64,000 bases of DNA from the NCBI RefSeq assembly GCF_029937575.1, contig NZ_JAPYPS010000011.1:1-64000 (forward strand), read 5' to 3'. This document shows positions 24,541 through 37,180 of this stretch, piece after piece (within the stretch, counting starts at the first letter, position 1; each line of letters opens with the position of its first letter). The stretch is from Nocardioides sp. (GTDB lineage: Bacteria; Actinomycetota; Actinomycetes; Propionibacteriales; Nocardioidaceae). Made by a program: the position numbers and the translations under genes. The notes beneath the pieces are model-generated. The model had not been told where the DNA came from and ran no database searches. It was given only the letters and a program-made list of their open reading frames with translations.

Positions 24541-25643
24541 TCGACGACGACCTCGACGCGCTGGAACTCCTTGAGGTCGGTGTAGCCGGTCGTCGCCATC
24601 GAACGACGCAGGGCACCGATGAGGTTCATCGTGCCGTCGGCGACGCGCGAAGGCCCGAAGAGGATCTCCTCCAGACTGCCGACCTGCTCGAACTGCACCC
24701 GCTGACCGCGCGGAAGGTCGGCGTGGTGGGCCTCGGCGCCCCAGTGGAAGCCGCGGCCGGGAGAGTCGGTCGCGCGCGCGAAGGGCGAGCCCACCATCAC
24801 CGCGTCGGCGCCGCAGGCGATCGCCTTGGCCAGGTCGCCGGACTTGCCGATCGAGCCGTCGGCGATGACGTGGACGTAGCGACCGCCCGACTCGTCGAGG
24901 TAGTCGCGTCGCGCGGCCGCGACGTCGGCGATGGCACTCGCCATCGGGACCGCGACCCCCAGGACGGTACGGGTGGTGTGGGCGGCGCCGCCGCCGAAAC
25001 CCACCAGCACGCCGGCAGCGCCGGTACGCATCAGGTGCAGTGCCGCCTGGTGGGTCGCGCAGCCGCCGACGATCACGGGCACGTCGAGCTCGTAGATGAA
25101 CTCCTTCAGGTTGAGCGGCTCGGCCTGCGAGGAGACGTGCTCGGCCGAGACCGTGGTGCCGCGGATGACGAACATGTCGACACCGCCGTCGACCACAGCC
25201 TTGGCGAACTCCTGGGTGCGCTGCGGGGAGAGCGACCCCGCCACGGTCACGCCGGCCGCGCGCATCTCGCGCAGACGCTCGGTGATCAGGTCGGGCTTGA
25301 TCGGCTCGGTGTAGATCTCCTGCATCCGCACCGTCGCCTCGATGCCCTGCAGACCGGCCACCTCGGCGAGGAGGTCGCTCGGGTCGTCGTACCGCGTCCA
25401 GAGTCCCTCGAGGTTGAGCACCCCGAGGCCCCCGAAGCCGCCCAGCGCGATCGCGGTGGCCGGCGACATGACCGAGTCCATCGGCGCAGCCAGCACGGGC
25501 AGCGAGAACCGGTAGGCGTCGATCTGCCAGTCGATGCTGACCTCCTCCGGGTCGCGCGTGCGCCGGGAGGGCACGATCGCGATGTCGTCGAAGGAGTAGG
25601 CGCGCCGGGCGCGCTTGGCCTGGCCAATCTGGATCTCGGTCAC
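24537..25643 (-). CDS. GuaB3-family IMP dehydrogenase-related protein
   Basis: A 368-residue IMPDH/GMPR-fold TIM barrel without CBS domains. The loop that carries the catalytic Cys in IMP dehydrogenases (SICTTR) reads AAHTTR here, so the Cys is a His and IMP dehydrogenase activity is unlikely. C-terminal segments ([30 protein letters not shown]) match the actinobacterial GuaB3 group. Mycobacterial GuaB3 is not known to be an IMP dehydrogenase, and a cyanobacterial GuaB3 has been reported as a GMP reductase. It lies 29 bp after guaB, likely in one operon with rnhA. Confidence 0.9.
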   Translation of the reverse strand: MTEIQIGQAKRARRAYSFDDIAIVPSRRTRDPEEVSIDWQIDAYRFSLPVLAAPMDSVMSPATAIALGGFGGLGVLNLEGLWTRYDDPSDLLAEVAGLQGIEATVRMQEIYTEPIKPDLITERLREMRAAGVTVAGSLSPQRTQEFAKAVVDGGVDMFVIRGTTVSAEHVSSQAEPLNLKEFIYELDVPVIVGGCATHQAALHLMRTGAAGVLVGFGGGAAHTTRTVLGVAVPMASAIADVAAARRDYLDESGGRYVHVIADGSIGKSGDLAKAIACGADAVMVGSPFARATDSPGRGFHWGAEAHHADLPRGQRVQFEQVGSLEEILFGPSRVADGTMNLIGALRRSMATTGYTDLKEFQRVEVVVE

Positions 25644-25672
25644 GCGCGCACCCTATCTGCGCGGCTCACCGG

Positions 25673-28675
<3,003 letters not shown>

Positions 28676-28676
<1 letters not shown>

Positions 28677-30499
28677 TGCACCGCCGCCCCGACGACGAGT
28701 CCGAGTACCAGCCGATCTCGGACCACGGCATCATCGGCGACCTGCGCACCTGCGCCCTGGTCGACGACGACGCCACCATCGACTGGTTCTGCGCGGGGCG
28801 CTTCGACCGGCCGAGCGTGTTCGGCTCCGTGCTGGACCCCGACGCCGGCTCCTGGACCATGCAGGTGATCGACGGAGCCACTCGTACCGCGCAGTTCTAC
28901 TTCCCCGACTCCGCGATCCTGGTCACCCGCTTCCTCACCGAGGAGGGCGTCGCCGAGGTCCACGACTTCATGCCGGTCGTCGCCGCCCACGAGCCGCACC
29001 ACCGCCAGCGCATCGTGCGTCGGGTGACCTGCGTGCGCGGGGCGGTCACGGTGCGCACCGAGCTGCGGGCCCGGCCCGACTACGGACGCTGTGTGCCCGA
29101 CGTCGAGGCCGGTGACGGGTTCGTGACGATCACCGGCGCGGACCTGCGCCTGGGACTGACCGCCACCCATCCCCTCGACACCTCCGACGCGACGGTGCGG
29201 GCCGAGGTGCAGCTCAGGGCCGGCGAGGAGGCCCGCTTCGCACTCCACGTCCTCGAGGACGACGAGGTGCCCAGCGACGCCGATGTCGGCGACCTGTTCG
29301 AGCGCACCGCTGCCTACTGGCGCTCGTGGCTGAGCCAGTCGACGTACACCGGCCGCTGGCGCGAGATGGTGGACCGCTCGGCGATCACCCTCAAGCTCCT
29401 GACCCACGAGCCCACCGGGGCGATCATCGCCGCCCCCACGACGAGCCTCCCGGAGGAGATCGGCGGCGGACGCAACTGGGACTACCGCTTCGTCTGGATC
29501 CGCGACGCCGCGTTCAGCCTCTACGCCCTGCTGCGACTGGGCTTCACCGACGAGGCGGCCTCCTTCATGGCCTGGCTCTCGCGTCGCCTCGGCGAGCGGA
29601 CCGAGAGCGACGACGGCTCCGACCTCGGACCCTTGCGCGTGCTCTACGACATCGACGGCAAGGTCCCCGACGCGGAGTACGAGCTCGACCACCTGCGTGG
29701 CTACCTCGACTCCCGTCCGGTGCGGGTCGGCAACGCGGCCGTCGACCAGCTGCAGCTGGACATCTACGGCGAGCTGATCGACTCGGTCTACCTCTTCAAC
29801 AAGTACGGTCCCGGCCTCTCGCACGATGCGTGGAGCGACCTGACCGCGGTCGTCGAGTGGTTGATGGACAACTGGCAGCGCGACGACGCCGGCATGTGGG
29901 AGATCCGCGACGACTTCCGCGCCCACACGACGTCGCGGCTGATGTGCTGGGTCGCGATCGAGCGGATGATGCGCACCGCCCGTCAGCGCGGCCTGCCGGG
30001 CGACCTGAGCCGGTGGGGCCAGGTCCGCGACGAGATCTACACCCGCATCATGGAGCACAGCTGGGATCCCGACGTCGGCGCGTTCATGGACGCCGAGGGC
30101 AGTGACAGCGTCGATGCCGGCGTCCTGCTGATGCCGTTGGTGAAGTTCGTGGCGCCCGACGACCCGCGCTTCCTCTCGACGCTCGCCGTGATCGAGGAGC
30201 GGCTGGTCTCCGACAGCCTGGTCTTCCGCTACGACCTCGGGCGCACGACCGACGGCCTCGACGGACCCGAGGGCACCTTCTCGCTCTGCTCGTTCTGGTA
30301 CGTCGAGGCGCTCACCCGCGCCGGTCGGCTCGACGACGCCCGCCTGGCGCTGGAGAAGATGTTCACCTACGCCAACCACCTGGGCCTCTACGCCGAGCAG
30401 GTGGGTCTGACCGGCGAGCAGCTGGGCAACTTCCCGCAGGCCTTCACCCACCTGAGCCTGATCAGTGCGGCGATGAACCTCGACCGTGAGCTCGGGTGA
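28676..30499 (+). CDS. Glycoside hydrolase family 15 (trehalase/glucoamylase-like)
   Basis: A 607-residue cytoplasmic protein. The N-terminal beta domain starts ISDHGIIGDLRTCALVDDDATIDWFC in parts typical of actinobacterial GH15. The (alpha/alpha)6 barrel begins near GGGRNWDYRFVWIRDAAF and includes MWEIRDDF (catalytic Glu region) and EGTFSLCSFWYVEAL (second acid). Mycobacterial GH15 members hydrolyse trehalose. With zwf immediately upstream and translationally coupled, the likely role is to make glucose from an internal disaccharide for the pentose phosphate route (inference). No signal peptide. Confidence 0.9.
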
Positions 30500-30512
30500 G
30501 CCGGGATCCAGG

Positions 30513-30531
30513 GTGGGGGAAGTCTCCCCAC
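30513..30531. terminator. Candidate bidirectional terminator
   Basis: GTGGGG (30513-30518) pairs with CCCCAC (30526-30531) in the 49-bp gap between the convergent GH15 and ACT-GNAT genes. The stem is short and has no T run, so this is weak. Confidence 0.35.
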
Positions 30532-30548
30532 GTCGTCGGAGACTCCTC

Positions 30549-31436
30549 CTACTCCGCGAGCGGCTTCAGCTCCCGCACCGCGATCCGCACGGTCAGCGTC
30601 TCGCCGGCCATCCGGATCCGGCCACGCATCCCGGCCGCGAGCACCATCGGCAGCACGGCCCGGTTGTCGTGCGCGGTCGTCAGGATGACCTCCTCGGCGC
30701 CGAGTCGCCGAGCCAGGCGCGCGGAGTCGCCCAGGAGTCGGGTGCCGATGCCGCGGCGCTGCCAGGCGGCGTCGACGTCGATGTCGATCGCGCGGACCAC
30801 GTCGTTCTCGTCCTCGGGCGGATGGACGACGGCCAGGCCGACGGTCGTGCCGTCGGCCATCGCGACCACCCTCGAGCCGCGCACGGCGTACGTCGGCGTG
30901 GCGCCGCTGCCCATCCGTCGGCCGCCCGACGGCGAGAAGGCCGGCCGCTCGCGTCCGAGGACGTCGCTGACCAGCTCTGCCATCGCGGCGCCGCGCGCGT
31001 GCTCGGTCGCGGTGAAGGGGGCCACGCGACGAATCTGCACCAGCACGTCGGCGACCGACATCTCCATCACGTCGTGCACGTCCGAGGCGGGTGCGATGTC
31101 GGCGTCGAACAGGTGCGCCACCACGTCCGGGAAGGACGCCGGCTGGGCCAGCACCGCCCGGGCGGCCTGCACGTAGCGGGTCGGCTGGTCCGACAGCGCC
31201 TCCTCGGTGCACCGCTGGGCGTTGACGTTCTCGCCGCCCGCCCTGCCGAGCAGCGCGGCGAGTCGCTCGTCGTCCCAGTCGTCGGGCGTGCTGAGGACCA
31301 GCTCGTCGGTGACCTGCCCGCCGCCGGGGAAGACCTGGAGCCCCAGGATGTTGACCCCGGCTCGCCCACACTCGTCGGCGAGCACGGCGAGGGACCCGGG
31401 CCGGTCGGGCAGGGTGGTGCGCACTCTCCACAGCAT
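30549..31436 (-). CDS. ACT-domain / GNAT acetyltransferase fusion
   Basis: A 295-residue two-domain protein. Residues 1-75 look like an ACT domain (TTLPDRPGSLAVLADECG, then VNILGLQVFP), a small-ligand, often amino-acid, sensor. The C-terminal GNAT domain spans about residues 150-295, with the acetyl-CoA loop in QRRGIGTRLLGD. It may be a ligand-controlled protein or metabolite acetyltransferase, as in ACT-gated lysine acetylases of actinobacteria; the substrate is unknown. It is monocistronic and leftward, with 66 bp to the following membrane-protein gene. Confidence 0.75.
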   Translation of the reverse strand: MLWRVRTTLPDRPGSLAVLADECGRAGVNILGLQVFPGGGQVTDELVLSTPDDWDDERLAALLGRAGGENVNAQRCTEEALSDQPTRYVQAARAVLAQPASFPDVVAHLFDADIAPASDVHDVMEMSVADVLVQIRRVAPFTATEHARGAAMAELVSDVLGRERPAFSPSGGRRMGSGATPTYAVRGSRVVAMADGTTVGLAVVHPPEDENDVVRAIDIDVDAAWQRRGIGTRLLGDSARLARRLGAEEVILTTAHDNRAVLPMVLAAGMRGRIRMAGETLTVRIAVRELKPLAE

Positions 31437-31502
31437 GTGCCGAGGTTCCTCCGTTGACGTTGCCCGATCAAGTCTCGCCGGTTTCCGGCCGCGAACACCT
31501 GG

Positions 31503-32075
31503 TCAGATCGGGCTGATGTTGGCGACCAACCACTCCCCGTCGACCCGGGCAAGCCGGACGAGCACCCGGTTGCGGGTGAGGACCTGCGGTGGGTCCGACC
31601 GTGCGAGCGTGCGGCTCTGCACCAGCACCTGATCGACGTACGCCAGGGCCAGGACCGTCTGCGAGTCGATCACCCGCACCAGCCCGGCACCGCGCACCTG
31701 AGCCTGCGCGATGGCGCGTTGACGCCTGGCGAGCGGTCGGGCGGAGGAGTTGAACGACGCGGTGAACGCCTCCGCGAAGGTCGGTGTCATGACGGCGGTC
31801 GCGTCGTCGAGGCCGCCGGGCAGGTCGCGGAAGTCATAGCTCAGCGCGACCGGCAACAGCTCCACCGCCGCCGCCACCGCCGGCCCGCCGGGCCCCTCCA
31901 GGTCGGCAGCCTGGTAGGTCCCCACGCCGCCGTCGGCACCCGGAAGGTCGGCCGGAGGTCGGGGGTCTGGTCGGGTGAGCGCCAGGGCCAGACTGAGTGC
32001 GGAGCCGATCAGGACCAGGATCGTCAGCACCGGTACGACGTTGCGGGGCGCGAGCCGGGGACGCAGCGACGCCAT
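31503..32075 (-). CDS. Mce-associated-like membrane-anchored protein (NTF2-like), distal
   Basis: A 190-residue protein. One N-terminal transmembrane helix (VVPVLTILVLIGSALSLALAL) is followed by an extracytoplasmic domain with YDFRDLPGGLDDATAVMTP and a C terminus VDGEWLVANISPI. The pattern of a single anchor plus an NTF2-like fold ending in W-L-V is that of the Mce-associated (Mas) proteins. The start overlaps the upstream gene's stop by 1 bp (TGATG). No mce genes are in the window, so a lipid-transport accessory role is only a guess. Third gene of an operon with a sterol-desaturase-family protein. Confidence 0.6.
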   Translation of the reverse strand: MASLRPRLAPRNVVPVLTILVLIGSALSLALALTRPDPRPPADLPGADGGVGTYQAADLEGPGGPAVAAAVELLPVALSYDFRDLPGGLDDATAVMTPTFAEAFTASFNSSARPLARRQRAIAQAQVRGAGLVRVIDSQTVLALAYVDQVLVQSRTLARSDPPQVLTRNRVLVRLARVDGEWLVANISPI

Positions 32076-32662
32076 CAGGCCACCTCGTCCACGGCAGCGA
32101 CCAGCCACTCGTCCTCGACCCACTGCAGGACGACGCGGGTGCGGTAGGCACCGGTGCTGCGTTGCTCACCACGCTGGGTCGTCACGTCGACCGACACCAG
32201 CAGCTGGGCGACGTTCTGGGAGAGGTACTCGGTCGCCACGCCGTTGTCCGGGAGGGCCGCACTCAGCCGCAGCCTCTGCCCCCTCACCCGACGCGCGAGC
32301 GCGGCCGCGGTCTCGTCGTACTCCTCGACGAAGTCCGGCGTACCGAGGTCCCGCAGCCGGTCCATGTCGGCCTCGACGCTGGTGAAGTCGATCGTGAAGT
32401 ACGTGCGGGCCGCGAGGCGTGCTCGCGCCACGGCCTGCTGTGCGGCGCCGTCGCCGAGCGAGCCCGATCCGATGTCGGCCGGCTGCACGGCGATCTCCTC
32501 CGGCAGGGGCTCGCGTCGATCCAGCAGCAGGACCACGGACGTGGCCACCAGCGCCACGAGCAGCACCCCCAGCACTCCCGGGAGCACCCAGAAGCGCCAC
32601 GGAGTGCGGCCCTGCCCGATCGACAGCTCGATCGACTCTCTCGCCCCACCCTCGGCGCTCAT
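32075..32662 (-). CDS. Mce-associated-like membrane-anchored protein (NTF2-like), proximal
   Basis: A 195-residue paralogue-like partner of the next gene. A transmembrane helix at about 25-47 (WVLPGVLGVLLVALVATSVV) precedes a domain with AARTYFTIDFTSVEADMDR, the typical Mas-type sequence in which a modest helix pair packs on a beta sheet, and ends WVEDEWLVAAVDEVA. The ATG overlaps the stop of the desaturase gene by 4 bp. The pair may form a complex in the outer leaflet of the membrane; role unknown. Confidence 0.62.
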   Translation of the reverse strand: MSAEGGARESIELSIGQGRTPWRFWVLPGVLGVLLVALVATSVVLLLDRREPLPEEIAVQPADIGSGSLGDGAAQQAVARARLAARTYFTIDFTSVEADMDRLRDLGTPDFVEEYDETAAALARRVRGQRLRLSAALPDNGVATEYLSQNVAQLLVSVDVTTQRGEQRSTGAYRTRVVLQWVEDEWLVAAVDEVA

Positions 32663-33558
32663 GAGATCCGAGGCCCCGTCCGGCCGGGTGGGCCGAAGAG
32701 CAGCGCCAGCCGCTCCCGGTTCGACGACGCACCACGCACGTCCTGCCACAGCCGGGCGTAGTGGCCGAACTGCAGGGTCACGACGTCGTAGGTCCCCACC
32801 GGCGTGGTCAGGCCGTACGTCGGCCGGTGCCGCTCGGCGACGAAGGTCCCGAAGAGCCGGTCCCAGACGATGAAGATGCCGGCGTAGTTGCTGTCGAGGT
32901 ACTCGGGGTCGGAGCCGTGGTGGACCCGGTGGTGCGACGGGGTGTTGAAGACCAGCTCGATCGGCGCCCACAGCTTGTCGACGACCTCGGTGTGGACCGC
33001 GAACTGGTAGATCAGGTTGAACGCGAACGCCACGTAGATCGTCCACGGCGAGAACCCGAGCAACGGCAGCGGCAGGAAGAAGATCAGCTCGAACCAGGGG
33101 TTCCACTTCTGTCGCAGCGCGGTGGTGAAGTTCATGTACTCACTCGAGTGGTGGGCCTGGTGGGCTGCCCAGCCGACGTTGACGCGGTGCACGAACCGGT
33201 GGTTGGCGTAGAAGAGCAGGTCGAGCGTGACGATCAGCAGCAGCCAGTACCACCAGGTGTCGGTCGGCAGCTCCCACGGTGCGAGGAAGACGAAGGCCGC
33301 GGTGAAGACGAAGAAGGAGCCGATCTTGAAGATCGTCGTGCTGACCAGGGAGCCGGCACCCATCAGGAGGCTGGCCCGCGAGTCGCGTGCCTCGTAGCCG
33401 CGCAGCGCCACCGCGGTGGGCCCGCCCTGACCCGCGGGCTCGTCGTTGTCGAGCCAGCGCAGGGCGGCGAGCTCGACCAGGATCGTCAGGACGAAGAACG
33501 GCACCGCGTAGGTGATCGGGTTCTTGAGGGGGTCGAGGATCTCCTGCAGGTCGTGCAC
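32659..33558 (-). CDS. Sterol desaturase / fatty-acid hydroxylase family membrane di-iron enzyme
   Basis: A 299-residue integral membrane protein with several hydrophobic helices. Its His clusters HRFVHR, HQAHHSS and HHRVHHG are the ligands of the non-haem di-iron centre in the ERG3/carotene-hydroxylase superfamily. The substrate is probably a membrane lipid or sterol-like compound. The gene overlaps the first Mas-like gene by 4 bp, so the three are one operon. A long palindrome separates it from groEL, so its promoter lies in the short region 33559-33603. Confidence 0.88.
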   Translation of the reverse strand: MHDLQEILDPLKNPITYAVPFFVLTILVELAALRWLDNDEPAGQGGPTAVALRGYEARDSRASLLMGAGSLVSTTIFKIGSFFVFTAAFVFLAPWELPTDTWWYWLLLIVTLDLLFYANHRFVHRVNVGWAAHQAHHSSEYMNFTTALRQKWNPWFELIFFLPLPLLGFSPWTIYVAFAFNLIYQFAVHTEVVDKLWAPIELVFNTPSHHRVHHGSDPEYLDSNYAGIFIVWDRLFGTFVAERHRPTYGLTTPVGTYDVVTLQFGHYARLWQDVRGASSNRERLALLFGPPGRTGPRIS

Positions 33559-33603
33559 GGCACCACCCTGTCACGACCAGGCTCCCGATGACGCCGAAAA
33601 CGA

Positions 33604-33637
33604 CGCTGACCCGTCACACATGTGTGACGGGTCAGCG
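33604..33637 (-). terminator. groEL rho-independent terminator (perfect 34-bp palindrome)
   Basis: CGCTGACCCGTCACACA and its exact complement meet without a spacer. On the minus strand, just after the groEL stop, the stem is followed by TCGTTTTCGG, giving a short T run. It insulates the chaperonin operon from the desaturase operon. Confidence 0.8.
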
Positions 33638-33660
33638 GTGGTGCGGGGGTCAGGCGGCGA

Positions 33661-35301
<1,641 letters not shown>

Positions 35302-35416
35302 CTACTGCTGTTGCGGTGAAAGGCACGGGAAAACGAGCTCGGGCCGTGTGCCCGAGGACGACCGATCGGTCGCGCTCAGGCACACGACCCGGTGCTGTGA
35401 CGCGGCTGAGGGAAGA

Positions 35417-35713
35417 TCAGCCGACCACGGCGAGCACGTCGCGCGCGGAGAGGATGAGGAACTCCTCGCCGGCGTACTTGACCTCGGTGCCGCCGTACTT
35501 GCTGTAGATGACCTTGTCGCCGACGGCGACGTCCATCGGGACGCGGCCGTCGCCGTCCTCGTTGAAGCGGCCGGGGCCGATCGCCACGACCTCGCCCTCC
35601 TGGGGCTTCTCCTTGGCGGTGTCCGGGATGACCAGGCCAGAAGCCGTGGTCTGCTCGGCGTCGAGCTGCTTGACGACGATGCGGTCCTCGAGGGGCTTGA
35701 TGTTGACCGACAC
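35417..35713 (-). CDS. groES: Co-chaperonin GroES
   Basis: 10-kDa lid of the GroEL cage, 98 residues from the GTG at 35713. This start is chosen because GGAGG lies nine bases upstream and the protein then begins [14 protein letters not shown] as in other GroES; an in-frame GTG at 35728 lies before that ribosome site. The mobile loop has the hydrophobic tripeptide in [11 protein letters not shown], and the C terminus [11 protein letters not shown] is standard. It is the first gene of the operon, downstream of two CIRCE elements, so heat shock relieves HrcA repression. Confidence 0.96.
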   Translation of the reverse strand: MSVNIKPLEDRIVVKQLDAEQTTASGLVIPDTAKEKPQEGEVVAIGPGRFNEDGDGRVPMDVAVGDKVIYSKYGGTEVKYAGEEFLILSARDVLAVVG

Positions 35714-35838
35714 GATGTCGACCTCCACTTTCCGTGTGAATCAGCGTCTCTGCGGAATGACGGGCGGACGGGCGTCCGCCCCACGTTGGGGCAAGCGGTG
35801 AGGTACGCCGTCGCGGGGGTCGCACCTCGTGGCTTGCA

Positions 35839-35865
35839 CTGGCACACTCACGGGGAGAGTGCCAG
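35839..35865. promoter_or_regulatory. CIRCE element 1 (HrcA operator)
   Basis: CTGGCACAC-N9-GAGTGCCAG. It matches the TTAGCACTC-N9-GAGTGCTAA consensus in arm spacing and most positions, with one mispaired base. Confidence 0.8.
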
Positions 35866-35873
35866 CACCGAAA

Positions 35874-35900
35874 CTAGCACTCACGCCCGGCGAGTGCCAG
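35874..35900. promoter_or_regulatory. CIRCE element 2 (HrcA operator)
   Basis: CTAGCACTC-N9-GAGTGCCAG, a closer match to consensus than element 1, lying 8 bp away. It ends 29 bp before the methyltransferase ATG on the other strand, so HrcA may also affect that promoter. Confidence 0.9.
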
Positions 35901-35929
35901 AGGGGGGTTCGTCCTGGCAGGATCGCCTG

Positions 35930-37099
35930 ATGGACCTCGATGCGTTCCGGTGGCTGCTGACCGACGACGGCGCCGCCCTGCTCGCCCGAGCCACCGACCT
36001 CGCGGGAGGCCCCGAGCTCGCGATCCAGGCCGAGCTGCGTCGTACGGCGTCGCCCGAGCGGGTCGCGGCAGCGCTGACCCAGGTGGAGCTGCGCGCACGC
36101 GGCGCCGCGAAGTTCGGCTCCGACGCCGCTCGGATGTTCTTCACCCCCGACGGGCTCGAGCAGGCCACGCGTGCGCGCGTGGCCACCCATCGCGCGGGAC
36201 GGCTGCAGGCGTTCGGCACCGCCACGCTGGTCGACCTCGGGTGCGGCATCGGGGGTGACCTGCTGGCGAGTGCTCGCGCGGGCATCACCTGCGCCGGGGT
36301 CGACCTCGACCCGGTCCGGGTGGCCGTGGCCGAGGCCAACCTCGCCGCCCTCGGCCTGGCGGGCGCGGTGATGGTCGCCGACGTCACCGCGCTCGACACC
36401 TCCCCGTTCGAGGTCGCCTTCGCCGACCCCGCGCGGCGCACGGGCGCGGGTCGCAGCTTTCGTGTCGAGGACTGGACCCCACCGTGGCCCTTCGTGGAGA
36501 GGCTGCTTGCCCGGGACTCCTGCGTCAAGGTCGCTCCCGGCATCCCCCACGACCTGGTGCCCGAGGGCGTCGAGGCCGAGTGGGTCAGCGACCGCGGCGA
36601 GGTCAAGGAGGCGGCGCTGTGGTCCGGCCGCCTGGCCACGACGGCGCGCAGGGCCACCGTCATCGGCGACGGCGGTCTCGCGACGCTCACCGAGGACGAC
36701 GACCCCGGGGCGGCCGCGATCGGCGTACGTCCGCCCGCGGAGTTCCTCTACGAGCCCGACGGCGCGGTGATCAGGGCCGGCCTCGTCACCGCGGTCGCCG
36801 CCGGCGTGCAGGGCGGCCTGGTCGACGAGCACATCGCCTACGTCACCTCCGACGCCTCGTTGCGCACTCCGTACGCGCGCGGCTACCGGGTGGTCGAGGC
36901 CCTCCCCTATCGAGAGAAGCAGCTCAAGGCGGCCCTGCGCGAGCGGGGCATCGGAAGGCTGACCATCAAGAAGCGCGGCGTCGACGTGGTCCCCGAGCAG
37001 CTGCGCAAGCGGCTGGCGCTGCGCGGGGACAACGAGGCCACGCTGGTGCTCACCCGGGCTGCGGGTGGGGGTATCGCCCTCCTGGTCGAGCCGTTCTGA
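35930..37099 (+). CDS. Class I SAM-dependent methyltransferase with THUMP-like domain
   Basis: A 389-residue protein. The SAM-binding motif LVDLGCGIGGDLLASA (about 100-115) is followed by CAGVDLDPVRV. An NPPY-like motif appears as FADPARRTG, resembling the catalytic loop of RNA or DNA methyltransferases. The C-terminal region includes LTIKKRGVDVVPEQLRKRL, a basic nucleic-acid-binding-like helix of the THUMP-like domain. Probably a 23S rRNA or tRNA methyltransferase; the target is unassigned. The gene diverges from groES and starts close to a CIRCE site. Confidence 0.8.
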   Translation: MDLDAFRWLLTDDGAALLARATDLAGGPELAIQAELRRTASPERVAAALTQVELRARGAAKFGSDAARMFFTPDGLEQATRARVATHRAGRLQAFGTATLVDLGCGIGGDLLASARAGITCAGVDLDPVRVAVAEANLAALGLAGAVMVADVTALDTSPFEVAFADPARRTGAGRSFRVEDWTPPWPFVERLLARDSCVKVAPGIPHDLVPEGVEAEWVSDRGEVKEAALWSGRLATTARRATVIGDGGLATLTEDDDPGAAAIGVRPPAEFLYEPDGAVIRAGLVTAVAAGVQGGLVDEHIAYVTSDASLRTPYARGYRVVEALPYREKQLKAALRERGIGRLTIKKRGVDVVPEQLRKRLALRGDNEATLVLTRAAGGGIALLVEPF

Positions 37100-37180
37100 C
37101 CGACGACAGTCATCTCGACGACCACCGGACGACAGAAAGGACTTGCCAGAGCGTCGGTCCCGACCACTAGCGTGAGACCC

